DNA from: a virus
DNA: 64,000 nucleotides
Reading direction: 5' to 3' (one strand)
Virus record (IMG/VR): IMGVR_UViG_3300043313_002018
Coordinates: 1 to 64,000 of that record
The notes beneath the pieces were generated by a model. It saw nothing but the letters and a program-made list of their open reading frames with translations. It was not told the DNA's origin and did not search any database. The position numbers were made by a program, and so were the translations under genes. This document shows positions 17,227 to 25,390 of this stretch, piece by piece; the stretch's first letter is position 1, and every line of letters begins with the position of its first letter.

Positions 17227-19128
17227 TTAGCTCGTGCACCCCGAGCCGCCGCCGGCGGCGTCCATCGCCAACCCACCTCCCACGCAGCCGTCCGGCACCG
17301 GTTCCGGCGGCACCGCCGTCCCGTGCATCACGACCAGCGGGCAGGACAGAGACACGCCGAACAACGGGGGATCCGTCGTCTGGGCTCCGAGGTAGAGGCC
17401 CTCGTTATAGGGCGCATGGCGGACTTCGCTCAGCAGCGTGCCCGCGAGGTCGTAGTGCTGAAACACGCTGTCATCCGTCGACGGCATCATGATCCAGAAT
17501 GTCTGGCGGTCGCCGGAGTACGCGAGGCGTGTACCCGTCCCACCCGGAGACAGGGTCACTGTGAACTGCATCAGGATGGTACCGCTCGAATCGTAACGCC
17601 GTAGCGTAATCGGGCTCGAGCCGGTGAAGGTGTAGAGCACCACGATCGTGCCGTCGGGCATGACCAGAATGTCCTTAGCACGATAGTTGGCCGCCAACCC
17701 CGCATTGAGCACGCTCAGCTCGACCCCGTTGACCAGATCCCACCGACGCACCGGTGCGTTCCCAATGTCCGTGGAGAAGTACAGGATCGTCTCGTCGTTA
17801 TTGGCCGCGATGCCCCGCAGCGACGTCACCCCGGGAAGCGTGAAGTCGACCGCGCCAAAGAACCCGGTGGCGAGCAGATCCCGTACCCGCACGTCCCCCG
17901 TCCCGTCGAACCCGACGTAGAACTTGGTACCGTTCATGGTACGGATGTACGCCAGCCCCAGCCCGGTCGTGTCCTGCGCGTGGATCACGGTGAAGTTGGC
18001 ATCGTAGGTCACAATCTGCGGCAAGGTGCGATCCTCGAACGCCATAATGCCGCTGTCCAGGGCGTCGCCCGCCTCGCCCGCTACGACGGTCGGCACCGAC
18101 CGCTTCACCAGGTAATCGGTGCTCGGCGACGCCACGATCAGGGGGAAGCCGCCGGTATCGTCGTTCACGAGGAGATCGCCGGGCAGCACCGCTTGTGCGG
18201 CGAGGTACTGCGCCGTCACCGTCAGGAGCGCCGGTGTCGGGTTCCCCGCCCGGTCGAAGCACAGGAAATATTCCTGCCCGGCGGTCACCTGGATCTGCAC
18301 CGGTCGGTTGTCGTCACCGCTAATCAGGAGCGTCGGGCGACTATCCCCACCACCGACCGTGGTCAGCCGTCCCGTGGTGACTCCGGAGCTCTCCTCCACC
18401 CCAATCCCGAGGCCGAGCGGTTCGAGGAAGCGCGTGCTGACCACTGAGGTAATCAGCGCCCCGTTGAGCCACAGGGTCCACGTGGTACCCAAGCGGCGCA
18501 ACCCGATTACGTCGCCCGGTGTGAGTGGCGCGCGCGTGATGTCAAAGAGCAGGGTGTCGAGCACGTCATCGACGTAGAGCTTGAAGGTGATCTGCCCGGT
18601 CGCAAACACCAGCAGCTCAAAGGTCGTCGTCGGTCCCGGCAGCGCCACCCCGTACACAAACAGGTCCAAGCCGCATTCCACGGTCGGGAGCGCAGCGACT
18701 GTCAGGTACGCTTCGAGGTCCGGCCCGTTGGAGATCCCCGTGTGGTACGCGCCGCTGTACGACGGGCTACTCCCGTCGCTGTTGGCCACCGCATTGGACA
18801 GCAGCCGCAGCGGCGTGCCCCACCAGTAATCCATCGTCGCCCACGGCGCCGCCAGGGGGTTCTCGTTGGCGCGCGTGAAGGCGTCAATGACCGGGGTGCT
18901 GGGAAAGCCGCCGTCCGTCGTACTTTGATAGACCAGCGTCTGGGGCTGGTAGCCGCTCCCGACGGTGCCGCCAAATCCGAACAGGTGCAGCAATCCGGTC
19001 TGCGGGGCGACAAACCGGTAGTACACCGTGTACGTCGTCGCCCCGTCCCGCACGTCCTGGGTAAAGGACGCCGGGAAGCTGGCGATGGTGCGCGCCGTGT
19101 CGAAGGAGGTGTTCTCAGGTGCCGGCAT
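17227..19128 (-). CDS. Beta-propeller-like receptor-binding candidate (paralogue 1)
   Basis: A 633-residue protein that shares its frame of landmarks with the 442-residue paralogue that follows it 3 nt later (same N-terminal DTAR/DVAT segment, LLVNDDT, VVAGEAGDALDSGIMAF, YIRTMNGTKFYVGFDG). Residues ~100-285 are an extra beta-rich, lectin-like domain (VIDAFTRANENPLAAPWATM ... GDVIGLRRLGTTWTLWLNGA) absent from the shorter copy. The pattern suggests gene duplication followed by gain or loss of a binding domain, common in phage adhesins. Confidence 0.65.
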   Translation of the reverse strand: MPAPENTSFDTARTIASFPASFTQDVRDGATTYTVYYRFVAPQTGLLHLFGFGGTVGSGYQPQTLVYQSTTDGGFPSTPVIDAFTRANENPLAAPWATMDYWWGTPLRLLSNAVANSDGSSPSYSGAYHTGISNGPDLEAYLTVAALPTVECGLDLFVYGVALPGPTTTFELLVFATGQITFKLYVDDVLDTLLFDITRAPLTPGDVIGLRRLGTTWTLWLNGALITSVVSTRFLEPLGLGIGVEESSGVTTGRLTTVGGGDSRPTLLISGDDNRPVQIQVTAGQEYFLCFDRAGNPTPALLTVTAQYLAAQAVLPGDLLVNDDTGGFPLIVASPSTDYLVKRSVPTVVAGEAGDALDSGIMAFEDRTLPQIVTYDANFTVIHAQDTTGLGLAYIRTMNGTKFYVGFDGTGDVRVRDLLATGFFGAVDFTLPGVTSLRGIAANNDETILYFSTDIGNAPVRRWDLVNGVELSVLNAGLAANYRAKDILVMPDGTIVVLYTFTGSSPITLRRYDSSGTILMQFTVTLSPGGTGTRLAYSGDRQTFWIMMPSTDDSVFQHYDLAGTLLSEVRHAPYNEGLYLGAQTTDPPLFGVSLSCPLVVMHGTAVPPEPVPDGCVGGGLAMDAAGGGSGCTS

Positions 19129-19139
19129 GACGCAGCCTG

Positions 19140-19997
19140 CTAGACCGGCGGATTGTAGAGCAGCAGGTCCGGGTTGGTGTACGCCTCGCCCTCACCCTCG
19201 ATCGGCGTGACCGTTTCATCGTAGCGCCCATTTTCGGCGCTCCAGCTGTAGATGCCGGTGTCGGGATCGGCGTAGAACGGATTCATCTTCAGCGTTTCGC
19301 CGTCCGCCTCGTAGAGGGCCACCAGCGTCTCGGTGGCGTGCTCCGTCACACGCACCAGCGCCCAGCCGGCCGGTGCATCGGTGAGGATGTTCCGCGCCCA
19401 GCTCGTCCGTTGCTGGAGACGCGACCCGGCGGGCGTGCCGCCACTGGCGACCACGGTACCGGCGACACCGCTCGCAGGGACGCCTACCAGCGGTACCTGC
19501 CGGGACTGGACCACCGACCCAGGAGAGAGCGTGGTGCTGACCCCGCTCAGCGCCAAGGAGATCCCCGGCCGCAGCGTCCCAGGACTCCCGGTGGCCTCGC
19601 AGCCGCTCAGGCTCGCCGTCTGGTCCCCGGCCAGGGACACGGTACCGACGGCGCCGGTGGCGGGAATACCCGAGAGCCCGATCGCCACGCCGGGCGTGAG
19701 ACTGCCGGGACTACCGGTACCGGCAACGCCCGTCGGGCTGAGCGCCCGATCGGGAACAACCGTGCCGACACTGCCGGTGGCGGCCGAGCCGCTCAGCCCC
19801 GCAGAGAGGCCGACGCCAACCGACCCGACGGCGGTTGTGCTCGAGACGCCGGTGGGTCCCAGCGCGAGGGCTACGCCAAGCGTGCCGACCGCGCACGTCG
19901 CCGCGACGCCCGTCAGGGCCAACGTAATGTCGGCCCCGACGACCCGGAACCGCCGGAACAGCGGCTTGAACGGTTGCGCGCGGCCGAGACGAGCCAT
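19140..19997 (-). CDS. Tail protein with eight 20-residue repeats and virion-binding domain
   Basis: A 285-residue protein. Residues ~27-190 contain eight tandem copies of a ~20-residue unit of the form L-(S/T)-G-V-x-A-T-x-x-(V/P)-G-(T/S)-(L/V), one copy being 22 residues. The final ~95 residues are the same domain as the stand-alone protein at 15603-15884 (NPF, DTGIY, NGRY, ending NPDLLLY). Gly/Ala-rich repeats of this kind occur in phage structural proteins and form extended beta structures. It heads the four-gene paralogous block 19997-15603. Confidence 0.7.
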   Translation of the reverse strand: MARLGRAQPFKPLFRRFRVVGADITLALTGVAATCAVGTLGVALALGPTGVSSTTAVGSVGVGLSAGLSGSAATGSVGTVVPDRALSPTGVAGTGSPGSLTPGVAIGLSGIPATGAVGTVSLAGDQTASLSGCEATGSPGTLRPGISLALSGVSTTLSPGSVVQSRQVPLVGVPASGVAGTVVASGGTPAGSRLQQRTSWARNILTDAPAGWALVRVTEHATETLVALYEADGETLKMNPFYADPDTGIYSWSAENGRYDETVTPIEGEGEAYTNPDLLLYNPPV

Positions 19998-20000
19998 CGA

Positions 20001-20465
20001 CTAGGCCAGGCGAATCAGACCGGTCGCGTTGTCGTTCGTGGGCATCGTCAGGGTCAGCGTGCCGGCGGTAATCGTCTGCGACCCGAACGTATGCACGCTC
20101 ACGGCCTTGTTGCTCTGCGTACTGTTGTAGATCAGCACCGCATCGAACGCGGTGGAGAGCGTCACCGTGGTGAAGACGATCGAGGCGGTGGGCGTGGAAT
20201 ACGCCGTCGTGCTCGTGCTCGTCGGCGCGATCCAGTCCGGCGAACCGGTCAGGTCCACGCCGCCGGCCGAGTACCCGCTGCCGCTGACCTCGCCGGTGGC
20301 CGAGTACGCCGTCGTGCCCGCACCGAGCGAGGCCGACGCCAGATAGAGTGCCGCCTTGAACGAGTCGGGCGTCGTCGCCCCGCGGACCACGGTCGTCCCG
20401 AACGCGTGAATCGCGTTCAGCAGGTCGACCTTGAAGCTGGTGCACATTGCCTGCGAATTAGCCAC
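20001..20465 (-). CDS. Phage structural protein, MANSQ-type
   Basis: A 154-residue protein beginning at a GTG (20465) with an AGGAGG five bases upstream. It starts MANSQAMCTSFKVDLLNAIH and continues with FKAALY, TAYS--GEVSGSGYSAGG and a Thr/Ser-rich beta C-terminus. The writer recognises this pattern as a widespread small phage structural family of unknown exact role. It overlaps the preceding 69-residue gene by 8 nt. Confidence 0.7.
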   Translation of the reverse strand: MANSQAMCTSFKVDLLNAIHAFGTTVVRGATTPDSFKAALYLASASLGAGTTAYSATGEVSGSGYSAGGVDLTGSPDWIAPTSTSTTAYSTPTASIVFTTVTLSTAFDAVLIYNSTQSNKAVSVHTFGSQTITAGTLTLTMPTNDNATGLIRLA

Positions 20466-20667
20466 CGAATCCTCCTACGGCGGATTCCGCCGAGACATTG
20501 CGCTTGAGGGTGACGTGCGCGGAGCGGTGCACGAGCACGCCCTCGTACCAGTACTCCACCCAGGTTGTGTACTCGTTGTCGTTGTCGAGCTCGCCGGTGC
20601 GTTTCTCGAGGAGGGACTCGTCGGTTTCCCCGAGGACTCCGTTAATGAGCGTGGAGATCATCGGCAT
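20458..20667 (-). CDS. Small structural-cluster protein, unknown
   Basis: A 69-residue protein from the ATG at 20667 with GGGAGG seven bases upstream; it starts 2 nt after the upstream stop. It is acidic in the middle and has an aromatic strand TWVEYWYEGVLVHRSAHVTL. A longer in-frame ORF exists upstream but is the shadow of the 165-residue gene. Its tight coupling between two structural genes is the only clue to function. Confidence 0.6.
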   Translation of the reverse strand: MPMISTLINGVLGETDESLLEKRTGELDNDNEYTTWVEYWYEGVLVHRSAHVTLKRNVSAESAVGGFGG

Positions 20668-20669
20668 CG

Positions 20670-21167
20670 CTATTCCTCCCAGATCACGTAGCAGATCGCA
20701 TTCACCGCGGCCGGCGCCGTCACGCGCACGCGCAGGAACTTCGACACGGGTACCTGCGGCTCGCGCCCGAGCGCAAACTGCTTGAAGTACTGGTTCGTGG
20801 GAGCGATCAGCTGGCAGTCGAACATCCGCACCGCGGTGATCGTGCCCTCGGTGATCGCGCCGTCGTTGAACATCGTGGCGCCGGTGCCGCCGACACACAG
20901 ACTCGGCGGCGCGTTCGGGTCGCCCCAGATGGTGGGCGTCAGCGACGTGCCGGCGGTGGCCGCGACGTCGGTCTGCAGCAGCTCGCACAGAACTGGCACG
21001 GCCGCGGCCGACCCGTCAAACGAGATGCCCCACTCAATGATCGTGATCGGGCAGGTGCTCGGCGTCGCCACCTGCAGGAGCGTATTGATCGACGTCGTGC
21101 AGGCCATCTTGACCTGTCCGGCCGTCGTAGGCGACGCCCCGTTGAACGCGATGTACTGCTTGGACAT
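20670..21167 (-). CDS. Structural protein, unknown (165 aa)
   Basis: A 165-residue protein with a GGGAG Shine-Dalgarno before the ATG at 21167. It is beta-rich, with conserved-looking segments ITIIEWGISFDGSAAAVPVL, TAVRMFDCQL and FALGREPQVPVSKFLRVRVT. Such compact beta-sandwich proteins are commonly minor capsid, decoration or tail components. It sits between the lectin-like gene and the 69-residue gene in the same operon. Confidence 0.65.
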   Translation of the reverse strand: MSKQYIAFNGASPTTAGQVKMACTTSINTLLQVATPSTCPITIIEWGISFDGSAAAVPVLCELLQTDVAATAGTSLTPTIWGDPNAPPSLCVGGTGATMFNDGAITEGTITAVRMFDCQLIAPTNQYFKQFALGREPQVPVSKFLRVRVTAPAAVNAICYVIWEE

Positions 21168-21182
21168 GTGTCTCCCGTTTCC

Positions 21183-21938
21183 CTAGTAGTAACTCGCGCG
21201 TTTCACGGCCTGGCGTCCGGCGATCGCCCGCGCGGCCGCTGCCGCCGCCACGGCTGCGGGCACATCCACAAAGCGCTTCCGCGGCGACGGGAACGTCGTC
21301 CAGAGTGCCCGGGGATCAGCGAGCGAGCGCACTTCCGCCGGCGACAGCGCCCGGTTGTAGGTGCGCCACTCGCGGGTGTACGTGTCGTCGCCCTGCGCAT
21401 TGCGGACCCACCCGAGCGTCCACGGACTCGCGCTGGCGGGTAGGTACGGCCCTGCCGCGACTGTCGGGGATCCGGATTCCAGGCCGTCCACGTACACCTG
21501 CACCTTCGAGGAGTTCGCCGTAAACACGATCACGTGCTCGCGCCCGTCGACGCAATCTGTCGCGGACGTCGCGCTGTACTCGGCCGTATCGAAGGTGTCG
21601 CGGATGATGAAATTCACCCCGCCGCGCCACAGCAGCTGCTTCACACCGTCGCCGTCTTCCGCCCACTTGCCACCGTAGTTGCCGCTCGACGCCAACAACT
21701 GTCCGCGCCACATAAATGTGAACCCAGGAGTCGCGGTGAGGCACGCGGGGCGATCTAGCGTGATGAAGCCGTACGAGATCCCGAGGCGGACCTGGTTGCC
21801 GACTATCAGCGGTGTCCCACCGGGCGCCGACGGAAGCGACCCGCGCTGGATGTCGTACGCCAGCGCCCCGTTGTACCCCGCCACGTACCACTGCACGAGC
21901 CCCTGTCGCACGATCGGGTCGATTCGGCTCGTCAGCAT
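21183..21938 (-). CDS. LamG/concanavalin-A-like lectin-domain protein
   Basis: A 251-residue protein. Residues ~45-215 have the strand pattern of a LamG/ConA-like jelly roll: FTFMWRGQL, GVNFIIRDTF, HVIVFTANSSKVQVYVDGLE, SPWTLGWVRNA, and the typical final TREWRTYNRALSPAEVRSLA followed by DPRALW. This ending is characteristic of the Laminin_G_3 family in phages and bacteria. A sugar- or surface-binding role on the virion is inferred. The last 40 residues are Ala/Arg-rich. Confidence 0.75.
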   Translation of the reverse strand: MLTSRIDPIVRQGLVQWYVAGYNGALAYDIQRGSLPSAPGGTPLIVGNQVRLGISYGFITLDRPACLTATPGFTFMWRGQLLASSGNYGGKWAEDGDGVKQLLWRGGVNFIIRDTFDTAEYSATSATDCVDGREHVIVFTANSSKVQVYVDGLESGSPTVAAGPYLPASASPWTLGWVRNAQGDDTYTREWRTYNRALSPAEVRSLADPRALWTTFPSPRKRFVDVPAAVAAAAAARAIAGRQAVKRASYY

Positions 21939-21941
21939 CGG

Positions 21942-22547
21942 CTAGCTCTGGGCCACGTTCGCGTAGCTGCCCACATACGTCACCTGCTGCCCGGAGGAGG
22001 CGAGCGCACCGACCATCGAATGCGTAATAAACACCACAAACTTCTTCGGCATGTTGCCGCCGAACACCGCCGCCACGCTCGGGCAATCCAGGTAGTACAC
22101 GACGCTGTTGCTGGCGTTGGTCGCACTGACCGCGCCGAGCTTGCAGATCGCGTCGCGGATCATGGTGTTGGTGACGGTTTCGGCGCTCGCCGTGCCGTCA
22201 AAGACGTCCGGCCAGGTGGAGTCGTCGAGCATCGCCACCAGGTACAGGCGCACCTCGCCCACGGTCAGGGTCGTACCGGAGGTGATCTTCGCCGTGACCC
22301 GCATGTCGAGGTACTTGGTCGAGGTGTTGTCGACCGCGGTCGACTCCCAGCCGGCGACCCATGTGGCCGAGGAGGCGAGCGAGTTCAGCGCGCTGAGCGA
22401 CGCTTCGTTGGTGGAAGCGGCGTAGGTGAGGAGCACGTCCCCGGCGGCGCCGGCCTCCTCGCGCAGGAGCACGGCTGCGCGGCTGTTCGAGGTCCAGTAC
22501 CAGAACAGCCACGCGGCGAGCGACCAGCGCGAGAGGAACGCGCGCAC
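21942..22547 (-). CDS. Structural protein with 'AVDNTSTKYLD' motif
   Basis: A 201-residue protein. The start is a GTG at 22547 overlapping the previous stop, with GAGGA upstream. The first ~25 residues are hydrophobic and aromatic (SLAAWLFWYW). The body carries WVAGWESTAVDNTSTKYLDM and YLVAMLDDSTWPDVFDGTAS, a pattern the writer associates with a common phage structural protein of unknown role. It is downstream of, and coupled to, another such gene. Confidence 0.65.
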   Translation of the reverse strand: MRAFLSRWSLAAWLFWYWTSNSRAAVLLREEAGAAGDVLLTYAASTNEASLSALNSLASSATWVAGWESTAVDNTSTKYLDMRVTAKITSGTTLTVGEVRLYLVAMLDDSTWPDVFDGTASAETVTNTMIRDAICKLGAVSATNASNSVVYYLDCPSVAAVFGGNMPKKFVVFITHSMVGALASSGQQVTYVGSYANVAQS

Positions 22548-23116
22548 TAACTGTTCCTCGCGGCTTCAATATCCGTGTAGCCGATCGGCCCTTCAAAGGT
22601 CATCGTCGCCGCGGTACTCGCGTTGCCGCCGGTCCCGCCGCCGCTGGTATCGGCCAGCAGTTTCTCGATGCGACGCGCCTTGCGGGCGAGCGCGTTGTCA
22701 CGGACCGGCACCCAGCCGGCCGACTTCAGGGCGCCAGCCGTCCCCGAGGGCACATTGGTCAGCGCATCCTGCAGACCCGCCCGGACGTTCGCCTTCGCGC
22801 CGTTGATCGTGACTTGGCTGCCCTGCAACAGGAGCTGCAGGTTGAACTGTTTCCCCTGGCACGCCAGCGAGCGGTTCGCCCAGACCTGCGTCGTGTCCGG
22901 GGCATCGCTCGGCGTCAGGTTCGCCCACACGATCTGGTCGTTGATATCCGCCACCGGAATGTTGGTACGGTAGACGAAGAAGTCCGGTGCAACGATCTGG
23001 GCGTACGCCGCCGCAATCGCCGAGTTGCCGTCCGAGTTGTTCGGCAAGGCGTTCAGCGCGTTGTCGGCGAGAATGTCGGCTTTGACAGCGGCGAGCTGGG
23101 CGACGGTCAGCGGCAT
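22547..23116 (-). CDS. Phage structural protein, 'ALPNNSDGN' family
   Basis: A 189-residue protein. It starts with an LTVAQLAAVKADILAD helix followed by ALPNNSDGNSAIAAAYAQIV and DFFVYRTNIPV, then a W-centred region and a helical C-terminal half with an Arg/Lys-rich segment. The opening is a recognisable motif of small tail/head proteins found in many phages. An AGAGGA lies just upstream of the ATG. Role unknown, probably virion. Confidence 0.7.
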   Translation of the reverse strand: MPLTVAQLAAVKADILADNALNALPNNSDGNSAIAAAYAQIVAPDFFVYRTNIPVADINDQIVWANLTPSDAPDTTQVWANRSLACQGKQFNLQLLLQGSQVTINGAKANVRAGLQDALTNVPSGTAGALKSAGWVPVRDNALARKARRIEKLLADTSGGGTGGNASTAATMTFEGPIGYTDIEAARNS

Positions 23117-23124
23117 CGGATCCT

Positions 23125-24588
23125 CTACTTCAAGAGCGCTTCCGCAAGCGTGCGGAGGGCGGCTTGCGCCGTGGTTTGTTTCTGCGCCTGCGCGATCAGC
23201 ACCTTGATGGTAGTGATGCGCGCGAGGGCCGCATCCCGGTCCCGCTGCAGGGTGGTGATGGCATTCACCTGCGCCTCGAGCACGGCGATCCGCGCGGTCA
23301 GCTGCGCGATGATGAGGGCCTGCGAGTCGGTGGCCGGCGGCGTCACCGGCGGCGTGACCACGCCCCCATTCCCAATGTGAAACACCTGGATCAGCGGCCG
23401 GTACTCGTTCGGGTCCGCGAGCATCTGCGCGATATAGAGCCGCTGCGTCACCGGGTCGTACCCGACCCCGCCGATACTGACGTCCTTCTGGTCAATGGGG
23501 AAGGTCAGCGGCCACACGCCATACGGGACGATTTCCCACGGCTGCTTCGTGCCCGCCTTGACCGCCGCGAAGTCGTTCAGGTCGTACGCCCATACCTGAT
23601 ACCGGTACGGGTAGGCGTGCGTCCCTTTGTAGTTGTTCACCGGGTCGTAGCAGAGGGGGTGCCCGACTTCATCCGGCGTGCCGACCAAGGCCAGATTGCC
23701 GGTGCCCTCGCCGTAGCACGGTGTCCCCAGCCCGTTCCGTCCGATAAACAGCGCCGTGCGCGTGCCCGCAATGACCGCGGCGCCGCCCATCCCCGTGGAC
23801 TGATTGTAGGTCGTGTTGATGACCGTCCCGTCCCACAACCCCAGCGTTGGATGCGCCCCGGTGTAGTAGAGCAACGGGAACGCCGGCACGAGCGCCTGTC
23901 CGACCAGTGCCCCGTTGAACGCGAACGCATCCGGCCCAAACGACGTCCGCGACACGATCGGGATGCAGCACTGCCCCGTCAGCGTCGGCCCACCCAGCAG
24001 CGTCTGCCACTCGGTCGGAATCGTCGCCATGTACCCGGACACGTAGCCGGTCTTCGCGGCATCCCAGACGGCCGACCATCCCGACCAGCTCGCCTCGTTC
24101 AGGCGCAGGGACCGCGCGTAGTGCGAGAAGCGCTGCCCGTTGCCGGCGTCGTAGTAAACCCAGCCGGTGCCGAGAAGCTTCCCGCCCTGCACCAGCAGTC
24201 CGCCAAGCCCCTGGCCGTCGGTGCCGATCTCGTTTAGGTGACCCACGGTCGGATCGAAGAAGCCCTGCAGGTAGGTGGCGATCGGCAAGTCCCCGATGTT
24301 CGCGCTATTCACCGGCGTCGGGATGGAGATTTCCGCCACGCGATGGGCGCGGCTGGTGACAAAGAGCGAGGGCCCGGCCGGATTGAACGCCAGCGGCCCG
24401 CCACCGAACGCCAGGTTGTCGCCGTTGGCCGCATCCAGCGGTCCACGAAAAGCGCCCAGGTACTGCAGATCCGTCTCCGCCACTCGGGGCTGCGTGGTCG
24501 GATCTTGCGCCACCAGGGGCGCCCGCGTGAGCAGGACCAGCACCAGTCCGGTAAGTAGTGTCAGCAGTGCGCGCGTGTACCGTGTCAT
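23125..24588 (-). CDS. Exported beta-propeller-like protein with signal peptide and coiled-coil tail
   Basis: A 487-residue protein. The N-terminus (TRYTRALLTLLTGLVLVLLT, then RAPLVAQ) is a strong Sec signal peptide. Residues ~40-400 are repeated beta units (YLGAFRGPL, LGGLLVQGGKLLGTGWVYYD, ALFIGRNGLG, VSIGGVGYDPVTQRLYIAQM) typical of bacterial extracellular propellers. Residues ~420-487 are a predicted coiled coil. GAGGGG precedes the ATG. A secreted propeller is unusual inside a virion gene cluster. It may be a host-acquired exported protein, or an adhesin exposed on the infected cell. Confidence 0.65.
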   Translation of the reverse strand: MTRYTRALLTLLTGLVLVLLTRAPLVAQDPTTQPRVAETDLQYLGAFRGPLDAANGDNLAFGGGPLAFNPAGPSLFVTSRAHRVAEISIPTPVNSANIGDLPIATYLQGFFDPTVGHLNEIGTDGQGLGGLLVQGGKLLGTGWVYYDAGNGQRFSHYARSLRLNEASWSGWSAVWDAAKTGYVSGYMATIPTEWQTLLGGPTLTGQCCIPIVSRTSFGPDAFAFNGALVGQALVPAFPLLYYTGAHPTLGLWDGTVINTTYNQSTGMGGAAVIAGTRTALFIGRNGLGTPCYGEGTGNLALVGTPDEVGHPLCYDPVNNYKGTHAYPYRYQVWAYDLNDFAAVKAGTKQPWEIVPYGVWPLTFPIDQKDVSIGGVGYDPVTQRLYIAQMLADPNEYRPLIQVFHIGNGGVVTPPVTPPATDSQALIIAQLTARIAVLEAQVNAITTLQRDRDAALARITTIKVLIAQAQKQTTAQAALRTLAEALLK

Positions 24589-24601
24589 GCGTCTGTCCCC
24601 T

Positions 24602-25063
24602 CTACCAGCCCAGTGTCGGTTCGACGCTGAGCGACACCCGCACGGCGCCGGCCGCGCCGGCGGTTTTGCTGGCCGCCGCCCGGTTCACCAGCGCCATGTG
24701 GATCTTGCTCGTGCGGTCCTCGTCGTAGAGCTGCACCTGCAGCGCATCGGCGACAAACGTGTAGAGGCCCGTCGCCGCGATCTGCAGCGCCGTGGTCGGC
24801 AGCACCACCCGGCCGATGAGCGTATTGGTGTCAGGTGCGGCGGAGTTACCCGCCGTGCCCGTTTTGGTGAAGAACCAGAGCTCCCAGTCGAGGTCTTCCA
24901 TCGACACGATCGTGACCGCCCGCAGGAGCGCATCCACGTTCTCGCCGAGACTGAGCGCCTTGACGTCGAGCGAAGCGAAGGCGGCCGCATTCTGTGCGAT
25001 CGTCCCCGTGAACTCGCGGGTGGTCAGCGTGCGTGCGAGGACGCGCTTGCCAGGTTGGGCCAT
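24602..25063 (-). CDS. Structural protein, unknown (153 aa)
   Basis: A 153-residue protein with a compact beta-rich centre (DWELWFFTKTGTAG, GRVVLPTTALQIAATGLYTF) and an Ala-rich C-terminus that ends in a strand VRVSLSVEP. It lies 13 nt downstream of the 95-residue gene's region and 13 nt upstream of the exported propeller gene in transcription order. Similar small proteins follow connector genes in many phages, but no named family is recognised. Confidence 0.65.
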   Translation of the reverse strand: MAQPGKRVLARTLTTREFTGTIAQNAAAFASLDVKALSLGENVDALLRAVTIVSMEDLDWELWFFTKTGTAGNSAAPDTNTLIGRVVLPTTALQIAATGLYTFVADALQVQLYDEDRTSKIHMALVNRAAASKTAGAAGAVRVSLSVEPTLGW

Positions 25064-25084
25064 GTCAGCACCTCTCCGTCGCGC

Positions 25085-25372
25085 CTACTGACCCGTCTTG
25101 AACGTCTGGTCGGACTGGTGATCGTCGACGAGGCCGATGCCGCTGCCGCCGCTCGATCCGCCCGTCACGTCCACGCGCGTGGGCGTGGTCCCGAGCTCGC
25201 TCGAGCTCGTTTCCTTGCCGCCGGGCGTCGGGCAGATGCCCTCGGTCCAGGGCGAGTTGAGAAGCCCCGGGCCGCCGGGACCGGTGTTCGCAATGTCCTC
25301 GCCGCCGCTCAGGCCGGCATGGTTGCCGCCCGCGCTCGGGGTGGGGCACAGGCCGTCAAATTCAGTCTTCAT
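25085..25372 (-). CDS. Small Gly/Ser-rich protein, unknown
   Basis: A 95-residue low-complexity protein rich in Gly, Ser, Thr and Pro with two similar CPTP segments (FDGLCPTPSAGG and EGICPTPGG). A GGGAG seven bases before the ATG supports this frame over a competing, more basic frame in the same place. It fills the gap between two structural genes. Function unknown. Confidence 0.5.
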   Translation of the reverse strand: MKTEFDGLCPTPSAGGNHAGLSGGEDIANTGPGGPGLLNSPWTEGICPTPGGKETSSSELGTTPTRVDVTGGSSGGSGIGLVDDHQSDQTFKTGQ

Positions 25373-25390
25373 TGGTTGTCTCCCTGACAG

